A stretch of DNA of 10,679 bases from JAZGBC01 sp036444495 (GCA_036444495.1 JAZGBC010000266.1:1-10679), one strand, 5' to 3'. Shown: positions 1 through 6,326, counted from the stretch's first letter. The notes: generated by a model not told the origin, from the letters alone. Numbers and translations: made by a program.

Positions 1-85
1 GCAGGACCCCGAAGAGGTCCACGAAGCTGATCAGGAAATACTTGATCTTCTTGGTCTTGGCGATCTGAGCCAGATCCTTGGCCAT
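1..85 (-). CDS. glnT: Type III glutamine synthetase (GlnT/GmaS-like), N-terminal fragment
   Basis: Only the first 28 codons are in the window. The protein begins MAKDLAQIAKTKKIKYFLIS and continues FVDLFGVL. The FLISFVDLFGV stretch matches, from family knowledge, the N-terminal beta-grasp region of type III glutamate-ammonia ligases (GlnT) and the related gamma-glutamylmethylamide synthetases (GmaS). These enzymes use ATP to join the glutamate gamma-carboxyl to ammonia or an amine in the cytoplasm. The ATG at 85-83 follows a purine-rich Shine-Dalgarno stretch (agggagacaggggac). The gene lies 54 bases downstream of the XRE-cupin regulator on the same strand, which is common for gamma-glutamylation loci. 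Ligase family is fairly sure; ammonia versus amine specificity cannot be decided from this fragment. Confidence 0.8.
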   Translation of the reverse strand, partial: MAKDLAQIAKTKKIKYFLISFVDLFGVL

Positions 86-119
86 GTCCCCTGTCTCCCT
101 GTCAAAGTCTCGTTTGTTG

Positions 120-132
120 TCGAAAATTTCGA
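120..132. promoter_or_regulatory. Short AT-rich dyad upstream of glnT, candidate operator
   Basis: The sequence tcgaaa-a-tttcga is a perfect 6-base inverted repeat around one central base. It sits in the 54-base gap between the regulator stop codon and the glnT start, in the most AT-rich part of this end of the window. A dyad here could be a binding site for the neighbouring XRE-cupin regulator. That is inference from position and symmetry only. No convincing -35/-10 pair was found with it. Confidence 0.3.
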
Positions 133-139
133 ATTTAAT

Positions 140-787
140 TCAGTCCCCCTCACTCGGGTTGACGATGAGCGAGAGCATGCGGATGGGCAGCTCGATCAAC
201 TCCTCCGGCCCGTGCGGCACGTCCGAATCGAAATAGAGCGAATCCCCGGCGCCCATCTCGTAGGTCTCGCTGCCGTGGCGGTAGAGCACGCGGCCTTCCA
301 GCAGATAGATGAACTCCGTGCCCGAATGCTGGAACAGGGGAAAAACCTCGGACTTCTCGGTCAGCGTGATGAGATAGGGCTCGACCGAGTCGCGGTGCCC
401 GATGCTATGGCCGAGCAGCTGATAGAGGTGCCCGGCGCGGGTGCCCCGGCGCTCGATCGGCAAGCCCTCGCCCGCCTTGACGAAGGTGGCGTCCCGCTGC
501 TCCTCGAACTTGCGGAAAAAGGAGGTGACCGGCACGTTGAGCGCGCGTGAGAGCGCCCGGAGCGTGGCCAGCGAGGGCGAGGTCATGCCGTTCTCGATCT
601 TGGACAGCATGCCCGAAGAGAGGCCGGCCAGCTTGGCCACCTCGGCGACGGTCATGTCGAGCTGCTGGCGGAACTGGCGCACCTGGCGCCCGATGGCGAC
701 CTCGAGCTGGTTGTCCCTGGCCTCCTCGGCCAATTGCTCGGCCAGGGCCCGATCGGCCCGCCCGTTCCTGCCCTCGCGCTTGGACAC
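140..787 (-). CDS. XRE-family transcriptional regulator with C-terminal cupin domain (PuuR-like)
   Basis: Predicted DNA-binding regulator of 215 residues from the chosen start. An XRE/Cro-type helix-turn-helix spans about residues 33-91 (MTVAEVAKLAGLSSGMLSKI, then ENGMTSPSL). A small-molecule-binding cupin fold spans about 136-211, with the HSGTEF and DVPHG segments typical of the domain. HTH-cupin regulators of this architecture, for example PuuR, control amine and amino-acid catabolism, and the neighbouring glutamine-synthetase-like gene fits that. Start choice: an ATG at 829-827 gives 229 residues but has no visible Shine-Dalgarno. The in-frame GTG at 787-785 is preceded six bases upstream by gggagg (794-799), so I prefer it. 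Both lie well before the HTH, so function is unaffected. It is separated from the upstream dehydrogenase by about 100 bases that hold a hairpin and a dyad, so it may have its own promoter. Confidence 0.88.
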   Translation of the reverse strand: MSKREGRNGRADRALAEQLAEEARDNQLEVAIGRQVRQFRQQLDMTVAEVAKLAGLSSGMLSKIENGMTSPSLATLRALSRALNVPVTSFFRKFEEQRDATFVKAGEGLPIERRGTRAGHLYQLLGHSIGHRDSVEPYLITLTEKSEVFPLFQHSGTEFIYLLEGRVLYRHGSETYEMGAGDSLYFDSDVPHGPEELIELPIRMLSLIVNPSEGD

Positions 788-856
788 GCTTTGCCTCCCG
801 GCTTGCCGAATCTCCGGCCCCGGCGCCATCCAGCGGGTCGGGACCCTTGTTTCACT

Positions 857-877
857 CCATGCAAGAAAACTTCATGG
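857..877. promoter_or_regulatory. Inverted repeat upstream of the XRE-cupin gene, candidate autoregulatory operator
   Basis: On the plus strand, ccatg-c-aag-aaaa-ctt-catgg forms an 8-bp dyad with one extra base in the left arm and an AAAA centre. It lies 28 to 70 bases upstream of the two possible regulator starts, in a locally AT-rich stretch (851-892). HTH-cupin repressors often bind dyads in their own promoters. The assignment is inference, and this dyad does not match the one upstream of glnT. Confidence 0.3.
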
Positions 878-908
878 CGGACAATTTTGCAACCTCGCCC
901 GCACTGCC

Positions 909-925
909 GTCCGGAAGCGCCGGAC
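909..925 (-). terminator. Short GC hairpin after the tartrate/malate dehydrogenase gene
   Basis: GTCCGG (909-914) and CCGGAC (920-925) form a perfect 6-bp stem with a 5-base loop, starting 3 bases after the dehydrogenase stop codon on the minus strand. No T-tract follows, so it is at best a weak or factor-dependent terminator, an attenuator or an mRNA-stabilising hairpin between the dehydrogenase and the regulator gene. Confidence 0.35.
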
Positions 926-928
926 TGC

Positions 929-2005
929 CTAGAGATTCCTACCCTGAAGCGCGGCGCAGACCGCCTCGGTGACTTGGGCCGTGGTGGCCCGACCGCCCAG
1001 GTCCGGCGTGAGGGCCTTGCCCGAGGCCAGCGCCCGCTCGATGGCGGCGATGAGCGAGGTGGCGGCCGCGCCCTCGCCCAGGTGCTCCAGCATCATGGCC
1101 GCGCTCCAGAAGGCGCCGATGGGGTTGGCGATGCCCCGGCCCATGATGTCGAAGCCCGCGCCGTGGATCGGCTCGAACATGGAAGGATATCGCCCCTCCG
1201 GGTTGAGGTTGGCGGTGGGCGCCAGGCCCAGGCTGCCCGAGAGCGCCGCGGCCAGATCGCTCAGGATATCGGCGTGCAGGTTGCTCGCCACGATGACGTC
1301 CAGCTCCTTAGGCGCCAGCACCATGCGCGTGGTCATGGCGTCCACCAGCACCTTGTCGGTCGCCACGTCCGGGTAGTCCCCGGCCACCCGGGCGAAGACC
1401 TCGTCCCAGAGCACCATGCCGTGGCGCTGGGCGTTTGACTTGGTGACGCAGGTCAGATGCCGCGCCGGACGGCCGCGCGCCAGATCGAAGGCGAAGCGCA
1501 TGATCCGCTCCACCCCGGAACGGGTAAAGACCGAGGTCTCCACCGCCACCTCTTCCGGCAGATCCCGGTGGACGCGGCCCCCGGCACCGGAATACTCGCC
1601 CTCCGTATTCTCACGCACGATGACCCAGTCCAGATCGCCCTCCGCCACCCCGGCCAACGGGCAGGCGACGCCGGGCAGGATGCGCGCGGGGCGGACGTTA
1701 GCGTACTGATCGAAGCCCTGGCAGATGGCCAGCCTGAGACCCCAGAGCGTGACGTGATCGGGCACCTCCGGGTCGCCCACGGCGCCGAAGTAGATGGCAT
1801 CGAAGCCTTCCAGCGTCTCCAGCGCGTCCTCGGCCATCATGCGCCCGTAGGTGCGGTAATAGGCCGAGCCCCAGGGGAACTGCTCCACATGCAGTTTCAG
1901 CTTGGGCTCGCGCGCCTCGAGCGCGGCCAGCAGGCTCAGCCCGGCGGCCACCACCTCGGCGCCGATGCCGTCCCCGGGTATGGCCGCAATCCGGTATTCG
2001 CTCAT
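929..2005 (-). CDS. Tartrate/D-malate dehydrogenase family oxidative decarboxylase (TtuC/DmlA-like)
   Basis: A 358-residue cytoplasmic NAD-dependent beta-hydroxyacid oxidative decarboxylase of the isocitrate/isopropylmalate dehydrogenase fold, at full family length. It opens with IAAIPGDGIGAEVV. It has the substrate/metal segments ANVRPARILPG, VDAMTTRMV and SNLHADILSDLAA, and the dinucleotide-site motif EPIHGAGFDIMGRGIANPIG. The stretches GDPEVPDHVTLWGLRLAICQ and GFDQYANVRPAR are, from family knowledge, typical of the tartrate/D-malate dehydrogenase branch rather than of leucine-biosynthetic LeuB. Known members act on tartrate, D-malate or related 2-hydroxy-diacids; the true substrate is not determined. 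The ATG at 2005-2003 has an aggaa box just upstream and lies 27 bases after the ggt stop codon, so the two genes are probably co-transcribed. The dehydrogenase may process a carbon product of the same pathway. Confidence 0.9.
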   Translation of the reverse strand: MSEYRIAAIPGDGIGAEVVAAGLSLLAALEAREPKLKLHVEQFPWGSAYYRTYGRMMAEDALETLEGFDAIYFGAVGDPEVPDHVTLWGLRLAICQGFDQYANVRPARILPGVACPLAGVAEGDLDWVIVRENTEGEYSGAGGRVHRDLPEEVAVETSVFTRSGVERIMRFAFDLARGRPARHLTCVTKSNAQRHGMVLWDEVFARVAGDYPDVATDKVLVDAMTTRMVLAPKELDVIVASNLHADILSDLAAALSGSLGLAPTANLNPEGRYPSMFEPIHGAGFDIMGRGIANPIGAFWSAAMMLEHLGEGAAATSLIAAIERALASGKALTPDLGGRATTAQVTEAVCAALQGRNL

Positions 2006-2032
2006 GGTTCCTATGGTTCCCGCCCGCCGCGC

Positions 2033-3625
2033 TCAGTAGCCCAGCGCACAGCCGTCCTTGCGCGGATCGGAGGCGCCGATCAGCACACCCTCGGCCCGGT
2101 CGATCCAGATGGCCTGGCCGCCGCCGATGGGTTTCTCGGATGGGGCGATCTTGTGGCCGAGCGCCTCGAGGCCCTCGATCGCCGCCTCGGGCACGGTTCC
2201 TTCCACCTCGACCGGGCCCTCGGGCCCGGCAAAGACCCGCGGCTGGTCGAGCGCCTCCTGCAGGTCCAGGCCGAAATCGAAGAGGTTGGTCACGAAATGG
2301 GCGTGGCCCATGGCCTGGTACATGCCGCCCATGACGCCGAAGGGCATGACCGTGCGCCCGTCCTTCTGCACCATGCCGGGGATGATGGTGTGCATGGGGC
2401 GCTTGCGCGGGGCGATGCAGTTGGCCTGTTCCGGATCGGTGCTGAAGCTCTGGCCCCGGTTCTGCAGGATCACGCCGCTGCGCGGGGCGGCATAGCCGCT
2501 GCCGAAGCCGTGGTAGAGCGAGTTGATGAAGCTGACCGCATTCAGGTCCTTGTCCACGACGCAGAGGTAAACCGTGTCGGCATGCTCGGGCACGGGGCTG
2601 GCCGGCAGCTCGGCCATAGCCCGGTCCGGCTGAATGAGCGCGCGCATCTTCTCGCCGTAGCCCTTGGACAGGAGCAGATCGACCGGCACCTCCACCTGCT
2701 TGGGGTCGGAGATCAGGTTGTCCCGGTCGTGGTAGCCGAGGCGCGCGGCCTCGACCTCGTAATGCAGGCGCTCGGCCGAAAGCGGGTCCTCCACGCCGGG
2801 CAGCAGGCCCGAGAGAATGTTCAGCATCTCGAGCGCCGCCACGCCCTGGCCGTTAGGCGGGCATTCAAAGACCTCGTAGCCGCGGTAGACGAGCTTGATC
2901 GGCTTGACGTACTCGCCGCCCGCCTCGGCGAAATCCTCCAGGGTATGCAGGCCGCCGTGGCTCTGCAGGCAGGACACGATGTCCTCGGCGATGGGCCCCT
3001 TGTAGAAAGTATCGCGGCCGTCGCGGGCGATGCGCTCGAGCGTATCGGCCAGCTTGGGCTGGCTATGCCGGGCGCCGGCCTTGGGCGGGCGGCCCTTGGG
3101 CAGGAAAACGCGTGAAGCCGTTTCGTCCCGGCGCAGGAGATCGGCCGCCAAGGCCCAATCCAGGGCGACGCGCGGCGTCACGGGATAACCGTGGCGCGCG
3201 TAGCGGATGGCCGGCTGCAGCGCCTTACCCAGCTCGTAGGTGCCGTGGTCGCGCAGGAGCTGCCACCAGGCGTCGATGGCCCCGGGGATGGTCACCGCGT
3301 GGGGCGAGTGCTGTTCGATAGTCTCGATGCCGCGCTCGCGGTACCACTCGGCCCTGGCCGCCTTGGGCGCCCGGCCGGAGCCGTTGAACGCGACGATCCT
3401 GCCCTCGCCGCGGGGCGCGTAGAGCACGAAGCAATCCCCGCCGATGCCGGTGGACTGGGGCTCGACCACGCACTGCACGGCACAGGCGGTCACGGCGGCG
3501 TCCATGGCGTTGCCGCCGCTGCGCAGCACCTCGACCGCGGCCGCCGTGGCCAGCGGATGGGAGGTGGCGGCCATGCCGTCCACGGCATAGACCGGGGACC
3601 GGCCAGGAAGCTCGAAGTCACGCAT
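2033..3625 (-). CDS. ggt: Gamma-glutamyltransferase / glutathione hydrolase family protein, probably cytoplasmic
   Basis: An Ntn-hydrolase of 530 residues, made as a precursor that family members cleave autocatalytically into two subunits; it hydrolyses or transfers gamma-glutamyl groups. The N-terminal signature GGNAMDAAVTACAVQCVVEP is followed by QSTGIGGDCF. The predicted cleavage/nucleophile residue is T351 in the EHADTVYL segment at the start of the small subunit. The GVMGG (430-434) oxyanion loop and a C-terminal GGGQAIW stretch are also present. The open frame extends upstream to an ATG at 3721, but the ATG at 3625-3623 has an aggaag box nine bases before it and begins at the normal N-terminus of the family, so I use that. 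No signal peptide is visible, unlike the periplasmic E. coli enzyme. This suggests a cytoplasmic enzyme that acts on a gamma-glutamyl intermediate. It is first in a minus-strand cluster with the dehydrogenase, the regulator and glnT, and divergent from the patatin gene. Confidence 0.93.
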   Translation of the reverse strand: MRDFELPGRSPVYAVDGMAATSHPLATAAAVEVLRSGGNAMDAAVTACAVQCVVEPQSTGIGGDCFVLYAPRGEGRIVAFNGSGRAPKAARAEWYRERGIETIEQHSPHAVTIPGAIDAWWQLLRDHGTYELGKALQPAIRYARHGYPVTPRVALDWALAADLLRRDETASRVFLPKGRPPKAGARHSQPKLADTLERIARDGRDTFYKGPIAEDIVSCLQSHGGLHTLEDFAEAGGEYVKPIKLVYRGYEVFECPPNGQGVAALEMLNILSGLLPGVEDPLSAERLHYEVEAARLGYHDRDNLISDPKQVEVPVDLLLSKGYGEKMRALIQPDRAMAELPASPVPEHADTVYLCVVDKDLNAVSFINSLYHGFGSGYAAPRSGVILQNRGQSFSTDPEQANCIAPRKRPMHTIIPGMVQKDGRTVMPFGVMGGMYQAMGHAHFVTNLFDFGLDLQEALDQPRVFAGPEGPVEVEGTVPEAAIEGLEALGHKIAPSEKPIGGGQAIWIDRAEGVLIGASDPRKDGCALGY

Positions 3626-3781
3626 CGTCCATATCTTCCTCGTGTGGCCGCTATCAGGCCAAAAAGCCACCGGCCGTTCAAACGAAAAAGGCGTAAGGTC
3701 TGGCGGGCCGGGACCGGCCAAACCAGGTCCCTCGATTGCTTGCGTTACCCTTTATTAAGGCGAACGGGCGGAATATCGCGC
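3626..3781. promoter_or_regulatory. Divergent intergenic region between ggt and the patatin-like gene
   Basis: These 156 bases must hold the promoters for both directions. Visible elements are the ggt Shine-Dalgarno (aggaag on the minus strand, 3635-3640), a weak GGGCGGA (3766-3772) before the patatin ATG, an AT-rich patch at 3751-3759, and a 6-base inverted repeat GGGACC/GGTCCC (3710-3715 and 3726-3731). I could not pick a -35/-10 pair with confidence for either strand. Confidence 0.4.
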
Positions 3782-4753
3782 ATGGCCCCCGGTTCCGAAC
3801 CTCACTGGCGCCCCAAGATCGGCATCGCCCTAGGCAGCGGGGTGGCGCGCGGCTGGGCGCATCTGGGCGTCCTGCGCGCGCTGGAGCGCTATGGCTTCAA
3901 GCCCGACGTGCTCGCCGGGACCTCCGTCGGCGCCCTGGTCGGGGGCGCCTACCTGGCCGGCCATGCCGAGGGACTGGAGGCCTGGGCGCGCAGCCTCAAC
4001 AAGATGCGCATGGTCTCCTACCTGGATTTCCGCGGACGCGGCGGCGGCCTGATCGGCGGCCGCGACCTGGTCAAGGCCATGGAGGAGCACCTGGGCGGGG
4101 TCATGATCGAGAACCTGCCCACGCCCTTCGTCGCCATCGCGACCGATCTGGTCACCGGCCACGAGGTTTGGTTGCGCAAGGGCAGCATGGTGGAGGCCAT
4201 GCGCAGCTCCTTCTCGCTGCCCGGCGTCTTCGAGCCCCAGCGCGTCAACGGCCGCTGGCTGATCGACGGCGCCCTGGTCAACCCGGTGCCGGTCTCGGCC
4301 TGCCAGGCCATGGGGGCACAGATGACCATCGCGGTCAATCTGAACACCGATATCATCGGCAGGGAACGGGCCAGCGATTCCGCCGTCCCGACCATCGCCG
4401 GCTTCGATCTGCTGACCGAAATGGAGAAGACCCCGGTTTCCGTTTCCGGGCTCACCTCGATCGCCCGGCGCTTCTTCGGCCGCGAGACCAACACACCCTC
4501 CATGTTCGGCGTGCTGATCTCCTCGCTCAACATCATGCAGGACCGCATCACCCGCTCGCGCCTGGCCGGCGAGCCGCCCGACGTACAGATCGCGCCGCGC
4601 CTGGGGCACCTGGGCCTGTTCGAGTTCGACCGCGCGGAGGAAGCCATCGGCGAGGGCGAGGCCGCCGTGGAGCGCGCCTTGCCCAGGCTGCGTCAGGCGC
4701 TGGCCATCTTCGGCCGGGAGTTGGGCGAGGAGGAAGAGGGCCTGGTCCGCTGA
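3782..4753 (+). CDS. Patatin-like phospholipase family protein (RssA type)
   Basis: A 323-residue serine hydrolase with the complete patatin catalytic set. A glycine-rich oxyanion region (GSGVARGWAHLG, residues 18-29) comes first. The nucleophile elbow GTSVG follows, with Ser48, and then the catalytic Asp162 in the DGA motif (LIDGALVNPVPV). These are the Ser-Asp dyad residues of bacterial patatin-like lipid acyl hydrolases. The overall layout resembles RssA-type proteins. The likely reaction is removal of fatty acyl groups from membrane or storage lipids; no signal peptide or membrane segment is visible. The open frame runs much further upstream, but the N-terminal beta strand of the fold (PKIGIALGSG) begins just after the ATG at 3782, which a weak GGGCGGA precedes by nine bases. 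It is a stand-alone gene, divergent from ggt and followed by a REP-like element. Exact substrate unknown. Confidence 0.93.
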   Translation: MAPGSEPHWRPKIGIALGSGVARGWAHLGVLRALERYGFKPDVLAGTSVGALVGGAYLAGHAEGLEAWARSLNKMRMVSYLDFRGRGGGLIGGRDLVKAMEEHLGGVMIENLPTPFVAIATDLVTGHEVWLRKGSMVEAMRSSFSLPGVFEPQRVNGRWLIDGALVNPVPVSACQAMGAQMTIAVNLNTDIIGRERASDSAVPTIAGFDLLTEMEKTPVSVSGLTSIARRFFGRETNTPSMFGVLISSLNIMQDRITRSRLAGEPPDVQIAPRLGHLGLFEFDRAEEAIGEGEAAVERALPRLRQALAIFGRELGEEEEGLVR

Positions 4754-4795
4754 GCGGCGCGGGCCCGGGCTGAATCGACATTCACGATAGCTACC

Positions 4796-4864
4796 CAGGG
4801 AATTAGGGGGACACGGAATTAGGGGGACACAATACCATTGTGTCCCCCTAATTCTAATTCCCTG
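4796..4864. repeat. REP-like palindromic element: tandem 16-base repeat plus inverted copy
   Basis: Two exact head-to-tail copies of ggaattagggggacac occupy 4799-4814 and 4815-4830. An inverted copy follows, so that gaattagggggacacaat (4816-4833) pairs perfectly with 4837-4854 across the 3-base loop acc. An outer 10-bp pairing (4796-4805 with 4855-4864) leaves the first repeat core bulged out. The GGGGACAC...GTGTCCCC layout is typical, from general knowledge, of repetitive extragenic palindromes and related REP-associated mobile sequences. No REP-associated transposase gene lies in the window, so the element would be non-autonomous. It could also act as a transcription terminator for the patatin gene or as an mRNA-stabilising structure. 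The palindrome itself is certain; the class is inferred. Confidence 0.85.
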
Positions 4865-4930
4865 CACCCGAGAGCGATGTGTTTGCAAGGAAGTGAGAAA
4901 ATGCTATGTAGCTTATATCGGCCTAGATAT

Positions 4931-5039
4931 CGGACATTTGTGCGGTCATATAAGGGAGCATATAAATACTAACTAGCGGGAATAATTCATATTATTAATG
5001 AACTTTTGGCGGACATGAAAGAGGACATTTCAGCGGACA
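4931..5039 (+). repeat. Repeated CGGACA motifs around the fic promoter and start
   Basis: ggacatttgtgcgg (4932-4945) recurs as ggacatttcagcgg (5023-5036), 12 of 14 bases identical. Around the start codon, cggaca, aggaca and cggaca begin at 5010, 5022 and 5034, an exact 12-base phase. The first copy covers the putative -35. This layout could be an operator array, perhaps for the winged-helix domain of the Fic protein itself, or a mobile-element footprint. Function is inference. Confidence 0.4.
4938..4966 (+). promoter_or_regulatory. Candidate promoter of the fic gene
   Basis: TTGTGC (4938-4943) and TATAAA (4961-4966) are separated by 17 bases and lie in an AT-rich stretch (about 36 percent GC over 4911-5000, by count). 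They match the sigma-70 consensus at 3 of 6 and 5 of 6 positions. Transcription would start near 4973, about 40 bases before the fic ATG. The -35 overlaps the repeat ggacatttgtgcgg, suggesting repression at this site. Assignment is by consensus only. Confidence 0.45.
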
Positions 5040-6232
5040 CCGATCAGGGCGAAGCCGCCTCGCTGATGGAACCTATGCTCGTGCCGGACGGCTCGCCGCA
5101 CAGGCCGAGGCTAACTGACCTCGCTGTGGAGTTGGCCTCCCGCTCGGCGGGCTTCCACCGCAGCCTGCCCGAAGGTGTGCTGACGGCCCTGTCCGATCTG
5201 GTCCGGGCCATGAACTGCTATTACAGCAACCTGATCGAAGGGCACGACACACATCCCGTCGATATCGAGCGGGCCATGAGTGACGATTACAGCGACGAGC
5301 CCGAAATACGCAATTTACAGCTTGAAGCCAAGGCTCATATCGCGGTCCAGCAATGGATCGATGAAGATGGTGGCCTACACGGACGGGAGTTCACGAAAGA
5401 CGGTATCTGTGAAATCCACCGGCGCTTTGGCGAATTGCTACCGGAAGAACTGCTTTGGGTGGAAGACCCTGATACGGGAGAGCGCATCAAGGTGATCCCT
5501 GGCAAGCTGCGCGATAGAGACGTCCAGGTCGGCCGTCACATTCCCATCAGCCCCGGCGCTCTTCCTCGGTTCCTGAAGCGCTTCGAGGAAGTGTACGGCA
5601 GGCTCGGCAAAGCCGGCACGATCCTGGCCACCGCCGCCGCCCATCACCGGCTTTCATGGATTCACCCGTTTCTCGACGGCAATGGCCGTGTGGCAAGACT
5701 GGTGTCACACGCTACTCTGCTGGAAGCGCTCGATACTGGCGGTGTCTGGTCTATCGCCAGAGGCCTTGCCAGAAACGTCGCCGCGTACAAAGGGCACCTT
5801 GCCGACTGCGATCTTGAGCGCCGTAACGATCTCGACGGACGCGGCCACTTAAGCGAGGAAGCACTCACCTCATTTACGCAATTCTTTTTAGAGACCTGTC
5901 TAGATCAGGTCACCTTCATGGAAAGCCTGGTCCAACCGGACCGACTGCGCGCCCGTATCTTGCTTTGGGTGGAAGAAGAGATACGGATCGATGCGCTTCC
6001 GGCAAAAGCAGGAAGCGTCCTTGAGGCGGTGCTCTATCGCGGCCACCTGCCACGCGGTGAAGTCGGAGACGTGCTAGGCACCAGCGCCCGCCATGCGCGA
6101 CGTGTGGTTTCAGCTCTCGCAGATCGGGGCGTACTCACATCGGAAACTCCCCGCTCACCGCTGCACATCACCTTCCCCGCTAAACTCGCCTCCCGCTGGA
6201 TGCCGGGTCTGTTTCCGGAGCGGACGCTGTGA
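5015..6232 (+). CDS. Fic family protein (AMP-transferase type, N-terminally autoinhibited, C-terminal winged helix)
   Basis: A 405-residue Fic-domain protein. The active-site motif HPFLDGNGR (residues 217-225) is complete, with the catalytic His, the acidic metal ligand and the phosphate-binding NGR. Enzymes with this motif normally transfer AMP from ATP to Ser/Thr/Tyr of target proteins. An upstream S-x-x-x-E-G motif (SNLIEG, Ser71, Glu75, Gly76) matches the inhibitory helix of class II Fic proteins, where Glu blocks ATP gamma-phosphate binding; the protein therefore carries its own antitoxin-like brake. The C-terminal region (about 330-385) looks like a winged helix that could bind DNA. Start uncertain: ATG at 5015 or in-frame TTG at 5006, neither with a good Shine-Dalgarno; a later start at Met codons near 5066 is also possible. 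The gene is single, follows a REP-like element and an AT-rich leader, and has more mixed codon use than its neighbours, suggesting horizontal acquisition. Confidence 0.92.
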   Translation: MKEDISADTDQGEAASLMEPMLVPDGSPHRPRLTDLAVELASRSAGFHRSLPEGVLTALSDLVRAMNCYYSNLIEGHDTHPVDIERAMSDDYSDEPEIRNLQLEAKAHIAVQQWIDEDGGLHGREFTKDGICEIHRRFGELLPEELLWVEDPDTGERIKVIPGKLRDRDVQVGRHIPISPGALPRFLKRFEEVYGRLGKAGTILATAAAHHRLSWIHPFLDGNGRVARLVSHATLLEALDTGGVWSIARGLARNVAAYKGHLADCDLERRNDLDGRGHLSEEALTSFTQFFLETCLDQVTFMESLVQPDRLRARILLWVEEEIRIDALPAKAGSVLEAVLYRGHLPRGEVGDVLGTSARHARRVVSALADRGVLTSETPRSPLHITFPAKLASRWMPGLFPERTL

Positions 6233-6296
6233 AAGTCTGAGAGCCGGCCCGAGCATGGCGTTATATGTAGTGGTGAAACGACACAGGTAACGGCGG

Positions 6297-6326
6297 GCGC
6301 TTAGCGGGCGATTGGCCGCGAAGCGC
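6297..6326. terminator. Imperfect GC stem-loop between convergent fic and lyase-like genes
   Basis: GCGCTT-A-GCGG (6297-6307) pairs with CCGC-G-AAGCGC (6316-6326): ten base pairs, one A-G mismatch and an 8-base loop. It lies between the fic stop (6232) and the stop of the convergent gene (6375), where a bidirectional terminator would be expected. Neither side has a T-tract, so intrinsic termination is unproven; it could be another repeat-type palindrome. The rest of 6233-6374 shows no gene. Confidence 0.4.

Noticed and set aside
1457..3115. Long plus-strand open frame of 552 codons opposite the dehydrogenase and ggt genes
   Set aside because: It is antisense to two clearly recognised genes, has His/Gly/Ala/Arg-rich composition typical of GC-rich shadow frames and no recognisable domain.
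3830..4888. Minus-strand open frame opposite the patatin-like gene that reads into the REP-like palindrome
   Set aside because: Antisense to a gene with a complete catalytic dyad, and its N-terminus would be encoded by the palindrome.
4754..5014. CRISPR array or tandem-repeat locus in the fic leader
   Set aside because: Repeats are few, short and irregular, without uniform spacers; they fit a REP-like palindrome plus possible operator motifs.
6255..6290. Mini-frame MALYVVVKRHR downstream of fic
   Set aside because: Only 11 codons, no ribosome-binding site and no pattern to support it; likely chance.
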